Positions 26,473 through 35,563 of a stretch of 64,000 bases of DNA are shown in pieces. The position numbers and the translations under genes were made by a program. Source of the DNA: an uncultured Paracoccus sp. GTDB taxonomy: Bacteria; Pseudomonadota; Alphaproteobacteria; Rhodobacterales; Rhodobacteraceae. The notes beneath the pieces were generated by a model, which saw nothing but the letters and a program-made list of their open reading frames with translations, had not been told where the DNA came from and searched no databases. The stretch is taken from positions 90,831 to 154,830 of the forward strand of contig NZ_CALMYP010000004.1 of assembly GCF_937873615.1 (NCBI RefSeq). The letters run 5' to 3'. The stretch's first letter is position 1. Each line of letters starts with the position of its first letter.

Positions 26473-28707
26473 CTAGGATTCGAAGAACATCTGGCAATTG
26501 TCATGATGGCGCGCAGCCAGCCTGTGGGCTTGATGGCCGCCCGCAAATTCTCGGCACTTGAAGGACACATAGTCTATGTCCATCAATTCCGGGAACAGCG
26601 TAATGATTTCGTGGCGGGCCTTTGCGCTTACCGATTTCAGGGCCTCTGGTCCTGTATACATGCTTTCCGTGACAGCATTATTGGAGAATACCAATTCATG
26701 CTTGTCAAAGAGGATATGAAAATACTGTGTGCTCTTGAGGTCATTGGCAATGGCAATGGCCCCACCATTCAAAAGATGCTTGGCCGCAATCAGCACTTCA
26801 TTTCTGTTGAACATGCGCCTGGCAATTTTCGACCTGATCAGGATACGGTGCTGCGGCGAAACAATGAGATCGTGCAACGGTATATTGTTTCCCAATGCGC
26901 CGGCGGGAATGCGTATTGGTCGAAGATTGTCATTCTCGCGAAGCGTTTCCTCGGAAACATGCGTGGCGCCAATCCAGCGGATCGGTTGATAGCCACTGTC
27001 CATGGTCAGGATCATGTCGCCCTGGTGCAGCGTTTCGATGGGGCGCTCACCATGTTCTGTCATGATCATTGTGCCACGGGTGAAGCAGGTGACGCGCGTA
27101 TTGTCGGCTGTCAGGTCCGAACCTGTGACGGAAGCCCCTCCGTTCTGAAGTGTCAGGTCGATCCCGCTGATAATGGACGAATAATCCGTGCCGTTGATGA
27201 TGCCGTCCAGCTTGCCGTCTTCCGCATCCGCCTTGAGCATGTTGAGGTTGCCGCCGAACTCGTCGATGCCGAGGGCGTTGACCTCGGCCAGGGTGGTGTC
27301 GTTATAGAAGCCGGACAGATCGATGTAGTCGTTGTTCGAGGTGTCGCCGTCATCGAGCGCGCCGGTATTGCCGGTATTGAAGTCCGTTATCGTATCCGCG
27401 CCGTCGCCGGCGGCGTAGGAGAACTGGTCGTTTCCGTCCCCGCCGGTGATGCTGTCCGCGCCGGTTCCGCCGGTAATGCTGTCGTCCTCGGTGCCGCCAT
27501 CGATCGTATCGGCCCCCATCCCGCCATAAACGGTGTCATTGTCCGCGCCGCCCGAAATCGAATCGTCATGGCCGGGAATGAGGGCTTCACCGTTGATCGA
27601 GATATAGTCGGGATCGGAAGCATCCACCACGTCGGCACCGGTGGGCGAGAGGGTGGTGCCCGGGGGCGGAACCGCGCCGATCGGCAGCAGGATCTGCCCG
27701 TTCTCATAGCTGACATCGCCGGCGTCGGTGGATGCATCATAGCCGTCGATGGCGCCGCTGCGATCCCGGTCGACGTCGATGACGATCATCTTGTAGGTAA
27801 TGCCGTCGCTGCCCAGGAACTCCGTCTCATGGTCGGCAGAGTAACTGTAAAGGACGCCGTTGATTTCGACCATCTGATCGCTGTCAGCGGGAGTTTCATC
27901 CGTGACATTGTCGCCGCCGAGGCCGGGGTCGTTGTCGACAAAGCGAATATCGACGGGGGCGCCGCTGACTTCGATTGTCGCCGTCGTTGGGGAGGTTTCC
28001 AGATCCCCTGCGGTCATTTCGAAATTGAAATCGCGGACGTATCCCTGAATCACATAGTCCGAGGCATCGGCAGGAATTTCCTCGACATAGTCGCCATAAA
28101 TCAGGTCGCCTCCGGCACCCGCTTCGATGGTATCGCCGCCGCCTTCGCCCAGGATGACGTCGTTCTGACCGGCGCCCTCGTTCACCCCGTCGTTGTCGTC
28201 GTCGACATAGCCCGCGCCAATGACCTCTCCGGCGCTGGTTCCGTCCACCTGTCCGGCGAGATCCGACCAATAGGGCTCTGACGGAAAATCGCCGACATCG
28301 TCATTCACGGACGCGTCGACCTCCAGCACCTGATAGGTGGCATTCGGGTCGAGAACCTGTTCAGACACATATCCCGATGTGCCGCCGCTGACATTGTGAA
28401 TCTGATAAACGTTGAACGTATTGGTCCCATCGGTCACCTTATAGGCGGCCTCGAATTCGAACGTATCAGACTGGTTGCCTGTATTTCCCCAGAACTGCGC
28501 GCCGTCGAGGGTTCCCGACAGGTCCTGATCGAAATCTTCGGGCGGGAAATCGCTGGGCCGGGTATCAACCGTATCCTCGGTGTCGATATCGTCCTTGAAC
28601 GCCAGCGGATCGGGCGTTCCTGTTACCGTGAATGTATTTCCGACCGAGACCGGAAGCGAACTCAGATCGGTCGTACTCCAGACCAGCACATCCTTTTGAA
28701 TGCCCAT
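26473..28707 (-). CDS. RTX-repeat exoprotein with C-terminal Hint domain
   Basis: A 744-residue acidic protein with no N-terminal signal peptide. The start at 28707 follows GGAGGAACC. The middle contains calcium-binding nonapeptide (RTX) repeats around residues 390-450 (GGADNDTVYGGMGADTIDGG, GADSITGGDGNDQF) and an earlier short block (LGEGGGDTIEAGAGGDLIYG). The last ~200 residues form a Hint (Hedgehog/intein) domain starting at CFTRGTMIMTEHGERPIETL, with a TxxH-like stretch near SPQHRILI. Such proteins are normally secreted by a type I system and may self-process at the Hint cysteine. No type I secretion genes are in the window. It is convergent with the iol operon. Confidence 0.85.
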   Translation of the reverse strand: MGIQKDVLVWSTTDLSSLPVSVGNTFTVTGTPDPLAFKDDIDTEDTVDTRPSDFPPEDFDQDLSGTLDGAQFWGNTGNQSDTFEFEAAYKVTDGTNTFNVYQIHNVSGGTSGYVSEQVLDPNATYQVLEVDASVNDDVGDFPSEPYWSDLAGQVDGTSAGEVIGAGYVDDDNDGVNEGAGQNDVILGEGGGDTIEAGAGGDLIYGDYVEEIPADASDYVIQGYVRDFNFEMTAGDLETSPTTATIEVSGAPVDIRFVDNDPGLGGDNVTDETPADSDQMVEINGVLYSYSADHETEFLGSDGITYKMIVIDVDRDRSGAIDGYDASTDAGDVSYENGQILLPIGAVPPPGTTLSPTGADVVDASDPDYISINGEALIPGHDDSISGGADNDTVYGGMGADTIDGGTEDDSITGGTGADSITGGDGNDQFSYAAGDGADTITDFNTGNTGALDDGDTSNNDYIDLSGFYNDTTLAEVNALGIDEFGGNLNMLKADAEDGKLDGIINGTDYSSIISGIDLTLQNGGASVTGSDLTADNTRVTCFTRGTMIMTEHGERPIETLHQGDMILTMDSGYQPIRWIGATHVSEETLRENDNLRPIRIPAGALGNNIPLHDLIVSPQHRILIRSKIARRMFNRNEVLIAAKHLLNGGAIAIANDLKSTQYFHILFDKHELVFSNNAVTESMYTGPEALKSVSAKARHEIITLFPELMDIDYVSFKCREFAGGHQAHRLAARHHDNCQMFFES

Positions 28708-28894
28708 TGAAGGTTCCTCCGATAGCAATTTTCGGTCGGGCCAATAGATTATCGTCAGAATGACATTCTAGATTTGTTTTCGTGAATTCCGGGCTACAAT
28801 ATCCATGGGACATGCTATGGAATTGTAGCCGTTATCGGGGCTGCGAATGGTTCTGGCCCCTTTCCTGTTCCGGGATCGCGGTTCTGCGAACACC

Positions 28895-29078
28895 GTCTGC
28901 GGGTGATTGACGCGATGGCCCCGAGGGGCGCAGTCTTCTGTTGGCGCAGGGGTGCGAATCGGCATAAGCAGATACGTGAACAATTGTTCATAAAACGGGA
29001 GGGATCATGTTCACCCACGGCATGGAATTCGATCCGGGCGCGGATATCGGCGCTCTGCGCGCGATGGTGCATCGCTAG
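28895..29078 (+). pseudogene. Duplicated promoter and first 23 codons of isovaleryl-CoA dehydrogenase gene
   Basis: The segment matches 29623-29812 over its whole length. It has the same gattgacgc(a/g)atggccccga run and hairpin, a TGAAC...GTTCA palindrome, a GGAGGGATC ribosome site and a start at 29007. The frame reads MFTHGMEFDPGADIGALRAM then VHR and TAG (29076-29078), against MFTHGMEFDLGEDIGALREM in the real gene. The rest of the dehydrogenase is missing. It is a relic of a tandem duplication, or a recombination scar; the ribosome site and peptide could still be translated. Confidence 0.7.
28977..28990. promoter_or_regulatory. Perfect 14-bp palindrome (TetR-like operator, decayed copy)
   Basis: TGAACAATTGTTCA is a perfect palindrome 16 bp before the relic start at 29007. 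Its counterpart before the intact gene is at 29710-29723. The layout fits a TetR-family operator. Confidence 0.5.
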
Positions 29079-29243
29079 ATCTTCACCGTGTATTACCGAA
29101 ACCAGAAAGTGCTGCGCGAGGTCGGTCTGTTCAAGACCGCCGGGCGGCGGCTGAAAATCGAGGACCGGCGTGCGCTATGTGCGCCGGCTTGTTCCGGGCG
29201 CGCCGGAATGAACCTCGTGCTTTGACTGACGCTGAGTCGCGCA

Positions 29244-29639
29244 TTGCCCCCCGCAACCTCCCGATCTGACCTGATCACATATTGCCTGGCCTTCGCCGCA
29301 GGATGCGTTGCGATGGTGGCTGTCCTGTCGTTGATCGGGGGCGTGGCGCTCACCTGGGCCGATCCGGGCGATCCGATGGGGCTGTTCATCCTGCTGATCG
29401 GCCCGGTATCGGGTCTGGCGGTGTTCCAACGCCTGTTTCGCCGGACCGGACGATGGAAGGGGATCGGGTTCTGGCTGGTCGCCCCGCTGGCGATGGCGGC
29501 GGTGGTGCTTTTGCTGCGGCCTTTTCTGGCATTGTTCGACCCCGCCGCGATGCCGCTATGGCTTGTTCTGGTCCTGCCGGTTCTGGCGCTCTTTCTGCTC
29601 GGGGTTGCGATCCTTCTGATCTGGTCTGCGGACGATTGA
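29244..29639 (+). CDS. Hypothetical four-helix membrane protein
   Basis: A 131-residue hydrophobic protein opened by TTG 29244, with segments around LITYCLAFAAGCVAMVAVLS, FILLIGPVSGLAVFQ, GFWLVAPLAMAAVVLLL and LVLVLPVLALFLLGVAIL. No ribosome site is evident and no ATG start covers the first helix, so the start is uncertain. The stop is followed by a GCCCC-GA-GGGGC hairpin shared with the duplicate upstream. The family is not recognised. Confidence 0.6.
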   Translation: MPPATSRSDLITYCLAFAAGCVAMVAVLSLIGGVALTWADPGDPMGLFILLIGPVSGLAVFQRLFRRTGRWKGIGFWLVAPLAMAAVVLLLRPFLALFDPAAMPLWLVLVLPVLALFLLGVAILLIWSADD

Positions 29640-29709
29640 CGCAATGGCCCCGAGGGGCGCAGTCTTCTGTTGACGCGGCGGGGTCGGATCGCGCATATTC
29701 CGGCGTATC

Positions 29710-29723
29710 TGAACAACCGTTCA
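29710..29723. promoter_or_regulatory. TGAAC-N4-GTTCA palindrome before ivd
   Basis: TGAACAACCGTTCA has perfect 5-bp arms and lies 17 bp before the ATG at 29741, at the same distance as its perfect counterpart in the duplicated relic. Acyl-CoA catabolic genes are often controlled by TetR-type repressors with such sites. No TetR gene is in the window. Confidence 0.5.
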
Positions 29724-29740
29724 AATAACAGGAGGGGATC

Positions 29741-30901
29741 ATGTTCACGCATGGCATGGAATTCGATCTGGGCGAGGATATCGGCGCGCTGCGCGAGATG
29801 GTGCATCGCTTCGCGCAGGAGCGCATCAAGCCGCTCGCGGCCGAGACCGACCGCACGAATGCCTTCCCGAACGCGCTTTGGCAGGAGATGGGCGAGCTCG
29901 GTCTTCTGGGCATCACCGTGTCCGAGGAATATGGCGGCTCCGGCATGGGTTATCTGGCCCATACCATCGCGACCGAGGAGATCGCGCGGGCCTCGGCCTC
30001 GATCAGCCTCAGCTATGGGGCGCATTCGAACCTCTGCGTGAACCAGCTGAAGCTGAACGCGAGTGAGGAGCAGAAGCGGAAATACCTGCCGAAGCTGTGT
30101 TCCGGGGAACATGTCGGCGCCCTGGCCATGTCCGAGGAAGGCGCGGGCTCCGACGTCGTCGGCATGAGGCTGCGCGCCGAGAAGCGGAACGGCTATTATG
30201 TGCTGAACGGCTCGAAATACTGGATCACCAACGGGCCGGATGCCGATACGCTGGTGGTCTATGCCAAGACCGACCCCGAGGCCGGATCGAAGGGTATCAC
30301 CGCCTTCATCGTCGAGAAGGGCCTCACCGGCTTCACCCAGGGGCCGCATTTCGACAAGGTCGGGATGCGCGGCTCGAACACCGGTGAGCTGATCTTCGAG
30401 AATTGCGAAATCCCCTTCGAGAATGTGCTGGGCGAAGAAGGCAAGGGCGTGCGCGTGCTGATGTCGGGCCTCGATTACGAACGCCTGGTGCTGTCGGGGA
30501 TCGGGACCGGCATCATGGCGGCCTGTCTGGACGAGGTCGTGCCTTACAGCAAGGAACGCAGGCAGTTCGGCAAGCCCATCGGGGATTTCCAGCTGATGCA
30601 GGCCAAGATCGCCGACATGTATGTCGCCATGAACACCGCCAAGGCCTATGTCTACGAGGTCGCCAGGGCCTGCGATGCGGGCAAGGTCACCCGGCAGGAC
30701 GCGGCGGGCGCGGTGCTTTACGCGTCCGAACAGGCGATGGTGCAGGCGCATCAGGCGGTGCAGGCGCTTGGCGGGGCGGGCTTCCTGAATGACAGCGTGG
30801 TCAGCCGGCTGTTCCGCGACGCCAAGCTGATGGAGATCGGCGCCGGCACCAGCGAGATCCGCCGGATGCTGATCGGGCGCGAGTTGATGGCCGGGGCGTG
30901 A
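29741..30901 (+). CDS. ivd: Isovaleryl-CoA dehydrogenase
   Basis: A 386-residue acyl-CoA dehydrogenase. FAD/substrate motifs ALAMSEEGAGSDVVGMRLRA and YWITNGPDADTLVVYAKT are present, the LDYERLVLSGIGTGIMAACL region carries the Glu typical of the isovaleryl-CoA subgroup, and YSKERRQFGKPIGDFQLMQA and the C-terminal GAGTSEIRRMLIGREL follow. It makes 3-methylcrotonyl-CoA in leucine catabolism. The carboxylase, hydratase and lyase genes for the next steps lie downstream, separated by the antisense ompW. Confidence 0.92.
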   Translation: MFTHGMEFDLGEDIGALREMVHRFAQERIKPLAAETDRTNAFPNALWQEMGELGLLGITVSEEYGGSGMGYLAHTIATEEIARASASISLSYGAHSNLCVNQLKLNASEEQKRKYLPKLCSGEHVGALAMSEEGAGSDVVGMRLRAEKRNGYYVLNGSKYWITNGPDADTLVVYAKTDPEAGSKGITAFIVEKGLTGFTQGPHFDKVGMRGSNTGELIFENCEIPFENVLGEEGKGVRVLMSGLDYERLVLSGIGTGIMAACLDEVVPYSKERRQFGKPIGDFQLMQAKIADMYVAMNTAKAYVYEVARACDAGKVTRQDAAGAVLYASEQAMVQAHQAVQALGGAGFLNDSVVSRLFRDAKLMEIGAGTSEIRRMLIGRELMAGA

Positions 30902-31070
30902 GGGGGACGGTCATGCGTGCTACAGCCGTCATTGGCCCGCGTGCCAGGTCGGGAAGATGAGGGCTCACGCCACAACGGCTGACCGGGGTGGGCGGGACGC
31001 TGCCGGCTGGCCCCTGACCCGTCCCGTTTCCCGGCGCGCGGTGCCTGCGCGCGCGCCCGGATGCGATCGC

Positions 31071-31694
31071 TCAGAAGCGATGGATATAGGAGACGCCGTA
31101 AACCATCGGGTCGACATTGACCTCGCCGATCTTGTCGCCGTTCAGCTTCACATCGGCGTCGATGTCGATCCAGCGCAGGTCGCCGCGGATGGCCGAGCGG
31201 TCGTTGACCCAGTAATCGGCCCCCAGATGCGCCGCCAGCCCGAGGCTGTTCTTGACCTGCAGGTCGGCGCCCTCCAGCGGGCCGCGCGCATCGGCGTCAT
31301 AGAAGCCGGTGAAATTGATGCCGAGACCGACGAAGGGCTTGAACTGCGGCGTGGCGTCGAAGTGATATTGCAGCGAGACGACCGGCGGCAGTTGCTTGAC
31401 CTTGCCGATCAGGGTGCCATTGGATTCGATCTCGTGGCTGAAGGGCAGCGCGCCCAGAACCTCGATCCCCAGATTGTCGCGGATGAAATATTCGACGGTG
31501 ATGCTGGGCCGGGTGCTGTCGCCGATATCGGTCGGAACCGCGCCGTCGGCCAGGTCGCCATTGTCGGATTTGGGGTTCACATTGGCGATGCCGACGCCAA
31601 TCGTCCAATCCCCCTGCGATTGCGCCAATGCCGGCGCGGCGGCCCCCAGTCCCGTGGCGATCAGGGTCGCGGCGATCAGAAGCTGATGTGTCAT
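31071..31694 (-). CDS. ompW: OmpW-family outer membrane protein
   Basis: A 207-residue protein with a signal peptide (MTHQLLIAATLIATGLGAAA, cleavage near ALAQS) and an 8-strand beta-barrel pattern. It shows TVEYFIRDNLGIEVLGALPF, FKPFVGLGINFTGFYD and a C-terminal aromatic (VSYIHRF) needed for outer-membrane assembly. OmpW barrels pass small hydrophobic molecules. It interrupts the leucine block in antisense. A perfect FNR-type box lies 68-81 bp upstream of its start, suggesting oxygen control as known for ompW in other bacteria. Confidence 0.92.
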   Translation of the reverse strand: MTHQLLIAATLIATGLGAAAPALAQSQGDWTIGVGIANVNPKSDNGDLADGAVPTDIGDSTRPSITVEYFIRDNLGIEVLGALPFSHEIESNGTLIGKVKQLPPVVSLQYHFDATPQFKPFVGLGINFTGFYDADARGPLEGADLQVKNSLGLAAHLGADYWVNDRSAIRGDLRWIDIDADVKLNGDKIGEVNVDPMVYGVSYIHRF

Positions 31695-31761
31695 GGCCGT
31701 CCTTTCAACTGGTCAGATATGTCATGCGCGCAGACCAGAGGCCTCTGGCCCCGGATCGGCA

Positions 31762-31775
31762 TTGATCTGCATCAA
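31762..31775. promoter_or_regulatory. FNR/FnrP-type binding site
   Basis: TTGATCTGCATCAA matches the consensus TTGAT-N4-ATCAA exactly. It lies between the divergent ompW (start 31694) and mccB (start 31874). Position favours control of ompW; an effect on the carboxylase operon is also possible. Confidence 0.65.
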
Positions 31776-31873
31776 CGAAGGCCGGCTTTGCGCCCGGCTG
31801 CGTCAACATGGCGCATGATCGCGCGGCGGATGGGAGCCGGGGCCCCCGGGACCGGTCAAGGGAAGGATATGGA

Positions 31874-33478
31874 ATGAAACTGAAAACCTCTGCCACCCCG
31901 TCATCCGATGCCTTCCGCGCCAATCGCGAAGCGCATCTGTCCCTGATCGCCACCGCCCGCGAAGCCGCCGAAGCGGTGCTGGCAGGCGGCGGCCCGAAGG
32001 CGATGGAACGGCACGTCTCGCGCGGGAAGATGCCGCCGCGCGAGCGGGTGGCGAACCTTCTGGACCCCGGCAGCCCGTTTCTGGAAATCGGCGCGACGGC
32101 GGCGCATGGCATGTATGACGGCGATGCACCCGGCGCCGGGGTGATCGCCGGCGTGGGCCGCGTCCATGGGCAAGACGTGATGGTCGTGGCCAATGACGCC
32201 ACGGTCAAGGGCGGCACCTATTACCCGATGACGGTGAAAAAGCACCTGCGCGCGCAGGAAATCGCCGCGGAATGCTGCCTGCCCTGCATCTATCTGGTCG
32301 ATTCGGGCGGGGCCAACCTGCCCAATCAGGACGAGGTCTTTCCCGACCGCGACCATTTCGGCCGCATCTTCTATAATCAGGCGCAGATGAGCGCGAGGGG
32401 CATCCCGCAGATCGCCGTGGTCATGGGCTCCTGCACCGCCGGGGGGGCCTATGTCCCGGCCATGTCCGATGTGACCATCATCGTCCGCAATCAGGGCACC
32501 ATCTTCCTTGCCGGCCCGCCTTTGGTGAAGGCCGCCACCGGAGAGGTCGTCAGCGCCGAGGATCTGGGCGGCGGCGATGTGCATACGCGGCTGTCGGGTG
32601 TGGCCGACTATCTGGCCGAGGACGACGCCCATGCGCTTGCCCTTGCCCGCCGCGCCGTGTCGCATCTGAACCGGGCGCTGCCGCAGACGGTGGTCTGGCA
32701 AAGCCCGGAAGCGCCGGCCTACGACCCCGAGGAAATCCTTGGCGTCGTGCCGGGCGATCTGCGCACGCCTTACGATATCCGCGAGGTCATTGCCCGCGTG
32801 GTCGATGGCTCTCGCTTCGACGAGTTCAAGGCCCGCTATGGCGAGACGCTGGTGACCGGCTTCGCCCATGTCGAGGGCTGCCCGACAGGCATCGTCGCCA
32901 ATAACGGCGTGCTGTTTTCCGAGGCCGCGCAGAAGGGCGCGCATTTCATCGAGCTGTGCAGCCAGCGCAATATCCCGCTGATCTTCCTGCAGAATATCAC
33001 CGGCTTCATGGTTGGGCGCAAATATGAAAACGAGGGCATCGCGCGTCACGGTGCCAAGATGGTGACGGCGGTGGCGACGACCAATGTGCCGAAGATCACC
33101 ATGCTGGTCGGCGGCAGTTTCGGGGCCGGCAATTACGGCATGGCCGGGCGCGCCTATGGCCCACGCTTCCTCTGGACCTGGCCCAACAGCCGCATCTCGG
33201 TCATGGGAGGCGAACAGGCGGCAGGCGTGTTGGCCACCGTCCGCCGCGACGGGATCGAGCGCAAGGGCGGCACCTGGACCCCCGAGGAAGAGGCCGAATT
33301 CAAGCGTCCCACCATCGAGATGTTCGAGCGTCAGTCGCACCCGCTTTACGCCTCGGCCCGGCTCTGGGATGACGGTATCGTCGATCCGAGGAAGACCCGC
33401 GAGGTGCTGGCGCTGTCGCTCCGCGCCTCGTTGAACGCCCCCATCGAGCCGACGCGCTTTGGCGTCTTCAGGATGTGA
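31874..33478 (+). CDS. mccB: Methylcrotonyl-CoA carboxylase beta (carboxyltransferase) subunit
   Basis: A 534-residue acyl-CoA carboxyltransferase. The start at 31874 gives [20 protein letters not shown]; upstream in-frame codons from 31808 have no family match. It contains [60 protein letters not shown] and [15 protein letters not shown]. Length and sequence fit the 3-methylcrotonyl-CoA enzyme better than propionyl-CoA carboxylase, and the neighbours (ivd, mccA, HMG-CoA lyase) agree. It transfers CO2 from biotin on MccA. Confidence 0.92.
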   Translation: MKLKTSATPSSDAFRANREAHLSLIATAREAAEAVLAGGGPKAMERHVSRGKMPPRERVANLLDPGSPFLEIGATAAHGMYDGDAPGAGVIAGVGRVHGQDVMVVANDATVKGGTYYPMTVKKHLRAQEIAAECCLPCIYLVDSGGANLPNQDEVFPDRDHFGRIFYNQAQMSARGIPQIAVVMGSCTAGGAYVPAMSDVTIIVRNQGTIFLAGPPLVKAATGEVVSAEDLGGGDVHTRLSGVADYLAEDDAHALALARRAVSHLNRALPQTVVWQSPEAPAYDPEEILGVVPGDLRTPYDIREVIARVVDGSRFDEFKARYGETLVTGFAHVEGCPTGIVANNGVLFSEAAQKGAHFIELCSQRNIPLIFLQNITGFMVGRKYENEGIARHGAKMVTAVATTNVPKITMLVGGSFGAGNYGMAGRAYGPRFLWTWPNSRISVMGGEQAAGVLATVRRDGIERKGGTWTPEEEAEFKRPTIEMFERQSHPLYASARLWDDGIVDPRKTREVLALSLRASLNAPIEPTRFGVFRM

Positions 33479-33479
33479 C

Positions 33480-33647
33480 ATGGACCCGGTTGGCTTCAAA
33501 TTCGGCGACAGCCGCGAGCTCTGCGACCGGCTTCTGGCGCTGGTCCGGTCGGGCGCAAAGACCGCCAGTTGCGGCGCCGTTCGAAACGCTCGTCCCGCTG
33601 GACGAAACCTCATGAGGGAGGAGCCGCCATGTTCCAGAAGATCCTGA
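33480..33647 (+). pseudogene. Remnant of an ASCH-domain gene
   Basis: One base after mccB an ATG at 33480 opens MDPVGFKFGDSRELCDRLLA, then LVRSGAKTASCGAV, which resembles the N-terminus of ASCH-domain proteins (FGDSxxLxDxLLxLVxxGxKTAtC). Full proteins are about 150 residues; here similarity stops at ~33580 and the frame runs into the mccA start. A second frame just after reads PFETLVPLDETS then stop, possibly the old tail, so an internal deletion is likely. Confidence 0.5.
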
Positions 33648-35563
33648 TCGCCAACCGGGGCGAGATCGCCTGCCGGGTCATCGACACCTGCCGCCGGCTG
33701 GGGGTGGCCACGGTCGCGGTCTATTCCGACGCCGACCGCGCCGCGCGCCATGTCGCCATGGCCGACGAGGCCGTGCATCTGGGCGGGCCGGCACCCAAGG
33801 ACAGCTATCTGCGCGGCGAGGCGATCATTCGCGCGGCCCTCGATACCGGGGCGCAGGCGATCCATCCGGGTTACGGCTTCCTGAGCGAAAACCCGGATTT
33901 CGTCGATGCGGTGGAAGCCGCCGGGCTGGTCTTCATCGGGCCGTCGGCCAGGGCGATCCGGGCCATGGGGCTGAAGGACGCGGCCAAGGCGCTGATGGAA
34001 AAGGCCGGTGTGCCGGTCGTGCCGGGCTATCACGGCGAAAATCAGGATGCGGCGCATCTGGCCGCCGAGGCCGAAAAGATCGGCTATCCGGTGCTCATCA
34101 AGGCGGTGGCCGGCGGTGGCGGCAAGGGGATGCGCATGGTCGAACGCGCGGGCGATTTCGCCGATGCGCTGGACAGCGCGCAGGGCGAGGCGCGCACCGC
34201 CTTCGGCAATCCCGATGTGCTGATCGAGAAATATATCCTGCAACCCCGCCATATCGAGATGCAGGTCTTCGGCGACGGGGTTCGCGCCGTGCATCTGTTC
34301 GAACGCGACTGTTCCTTGCAGCGCCGCCACCAGAAGGTGATCGAGGAAGCGCCCGCGCCCGGCATGACGCCCGAAATGCGGCAGGCCATGGGCGAGGCTG
34401 CCACGCGCGCGGCAGAGGCCATCGGCTATGCCGGTGCCGGGACCATCGAATTCATCGTCGACGGCGCGGACGGGCTGCGCCCCGACGGGTTCTGGTTCAT
34501 GGAGATGAACACGCGGTTGCAGGTCGAGCACCCGGTGACCGAGGCGATCACCGGTGTCGATCTGGTCGAATGGCAGTTGCGCGTGGCCTCGGGCGAACCG
34601 CTTCCGGCCCGGCAGGAGGATCTGGCCATTCGCGGCCATGCCTTCGAGGCCCGGCTTTACGCCGAGGACGTGCCGGCGGGGTTCCTGCCGGCGACGGGCA
34701 GGCTCGCCCATCTGGAATTCCCGGATCAGGCGAGAATCGAGACCGGGGTGCGCCCCGGCGACACGATCAGCCCCTGGTATGACCCGATGATCGCCAAGGT
34801 CGTGACCTGGGGACCGACACGGGCGATTGCGCTGCGTGCGCTGGAAGCGGCGCTGGTGGATACCGAGGTCGCGGGATCCGTCACCAATGTCGATTTCCTG
34901 ATCGCCCTGACCCGGCATGACGGTTTTCGCGCCGGAGAGGTCGATACCGGGCTGATCGGGCGCGATCTCGACGCGCTGATTGCCGCCGCCGAGCCGGACC
35001 CGCGCGCGCTGGCGCTGGCGGTGGTCGGGCTGGCGGGGCTTTCCGATCCCGGCGTGACGGGCGGCATGACCCTGTGGCAGCCCCTGCGCCGCACCGTCGC
35101 CTGGGAGGGCGGCGAGGCAATGCTGGAGGTCGAAGGCCCGGGTGCGGCCCGTGTCAGCGTGAACGGGCAGGCCCATGAGGTGCGCTGGCAGGGCAATCGC
35201 TGGTGGGTCGATGGCGATCTGCGCCGCAACCGCATCGTGAACCACGCCGCCGGCACCAGCGTCTTCGGCGGGCGCGCGGTCTCGCTGAAGCCGCTCGATC
35301 CGCTCGACCGGGCGGGCGAGGAAGCGGGCGGGGGGCTGACGCTCTCGCCCATGCCGGGGCTGGTGAAGGCGGTTTTCGTTCAGGCCGGGCAGGCGGTCGC
35401 GGCGGGCGACCGGCTGGCGGTGCTGGAGGCGATGAAGATGGAACACACCCTGACCGCCGCCCGCGACGGCGTCGTGGCCGAGGTGCTGGCCCGGGCCGGC
35501 GATCAGGTCGAGGCCGGGGCGGCGCTGATCCGGCTGGAGGAAGACGAGGAGGCCGCAGCATGA
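33629..35563 (+). CDS. mccA: Methylcrotonyl-CoA carboxylase alpha (biotin carboxylase/carrier) subunit
   Basis: A 644-residue protein. The start at 33629 follows GGAGGAG and gives MFQKILIANRGEIACRVIDT. The biotin carboxylase ATP-grasp region has IKAVAGGGGKGMRMV (~residues 155-170), HIEMQVFGDG, RDCSLQRRHQKVIEEAPAP and EMNTRLQVEHPVTE. The C-terminal carrier has the biotinyl lysine in LEAMKMEHT near residue 605. It carboxylates biotin for MccB. It overlaps the HMG-CoA lyase start by 4 bp. Confidence 0.95.
   Translation: MFQKILIANRGEIACRVIDTCRRLGVATVAVYSDADRAARHVAMADEAVHLGGPAPKDSYLRGEAIIRAALDTGAQAIHPGYGFLSENPDFVDAVEAAGLVFIGPSARAIRAMGLKDAAKALMEKAGVPVVPGYHGENQDAAHLAAEAEKIGYPVLIKAVAGGGGKGMRMVERAGDFADALDSAQGEARTAFGNPDVLIEKYILQPRHIEMQVFGDGVRAVHLFERDCSLQRRHQKVIEEAPAPGMTPEMRQAMGEAATRAAEAIGYAGAGTIEFIVDGADGLRPDGFWFMEMNTRLQVEHPVTEAITGVDLVEWQLRVASGEPLPARQEDLAIRGHAFEARLYAEDVPAGFLPATGRLAHLEFPDQARIETGVRPGDTISPWYDPMIAKVVTWGPTRAIALRALEAALVDTEVAGSVTNVDFLIALTRHDGFRAGEVDTGLIGRDLDALIAAAEPDPRALALAVVGLAGLSDPGVTGGMTLWQPLRRTVAWEGGEAMLEVEGPGAARVSVNGQAHEVRWQGNRWWVDGDLRRNRIVNHAAGTSVFGGRAVSLKPLDPLDRAGEEAGGGLTLSPMPGLVKAVFVQAGQAVAAGDRLAVLEAMKMEHTLTAARDGVVAEVLARAGDQVEAGAALIRLEEDEEAAA

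Larger units (their letters stand above)
28708..29243. other. Intergenic region with decayed duplicate of the ivd promoter/5' end
   Basis: No intact gene is supported in these 536 bases. The first ~150 bases are relatively AT-rich and would hold the promoter of the RTX/Hint gene. From about 28895 to 29078 the sequence is a degenerate copy of 29623-29812 (see separate entry). From 29079 to 29243 there is a short open stretch with no recognised similarity. Confidence 0.6.

Noticed and set aside
27400-27560. Tandem DNA repeat or CRISPR-like array
   Set aside because: The periodicity comes from RTX nonapeptide codons on the minus strand; units vary and no spacers exist.
31901-35446. A 1181-codon open frame on the minus strand
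   Set aside because: It lies exactly antisense to mccB and mccA, has His/Arg/Asp-rich composition without any motif, and the plus strand encodes well-known enzymes. It is a GC-rich codon shadow.
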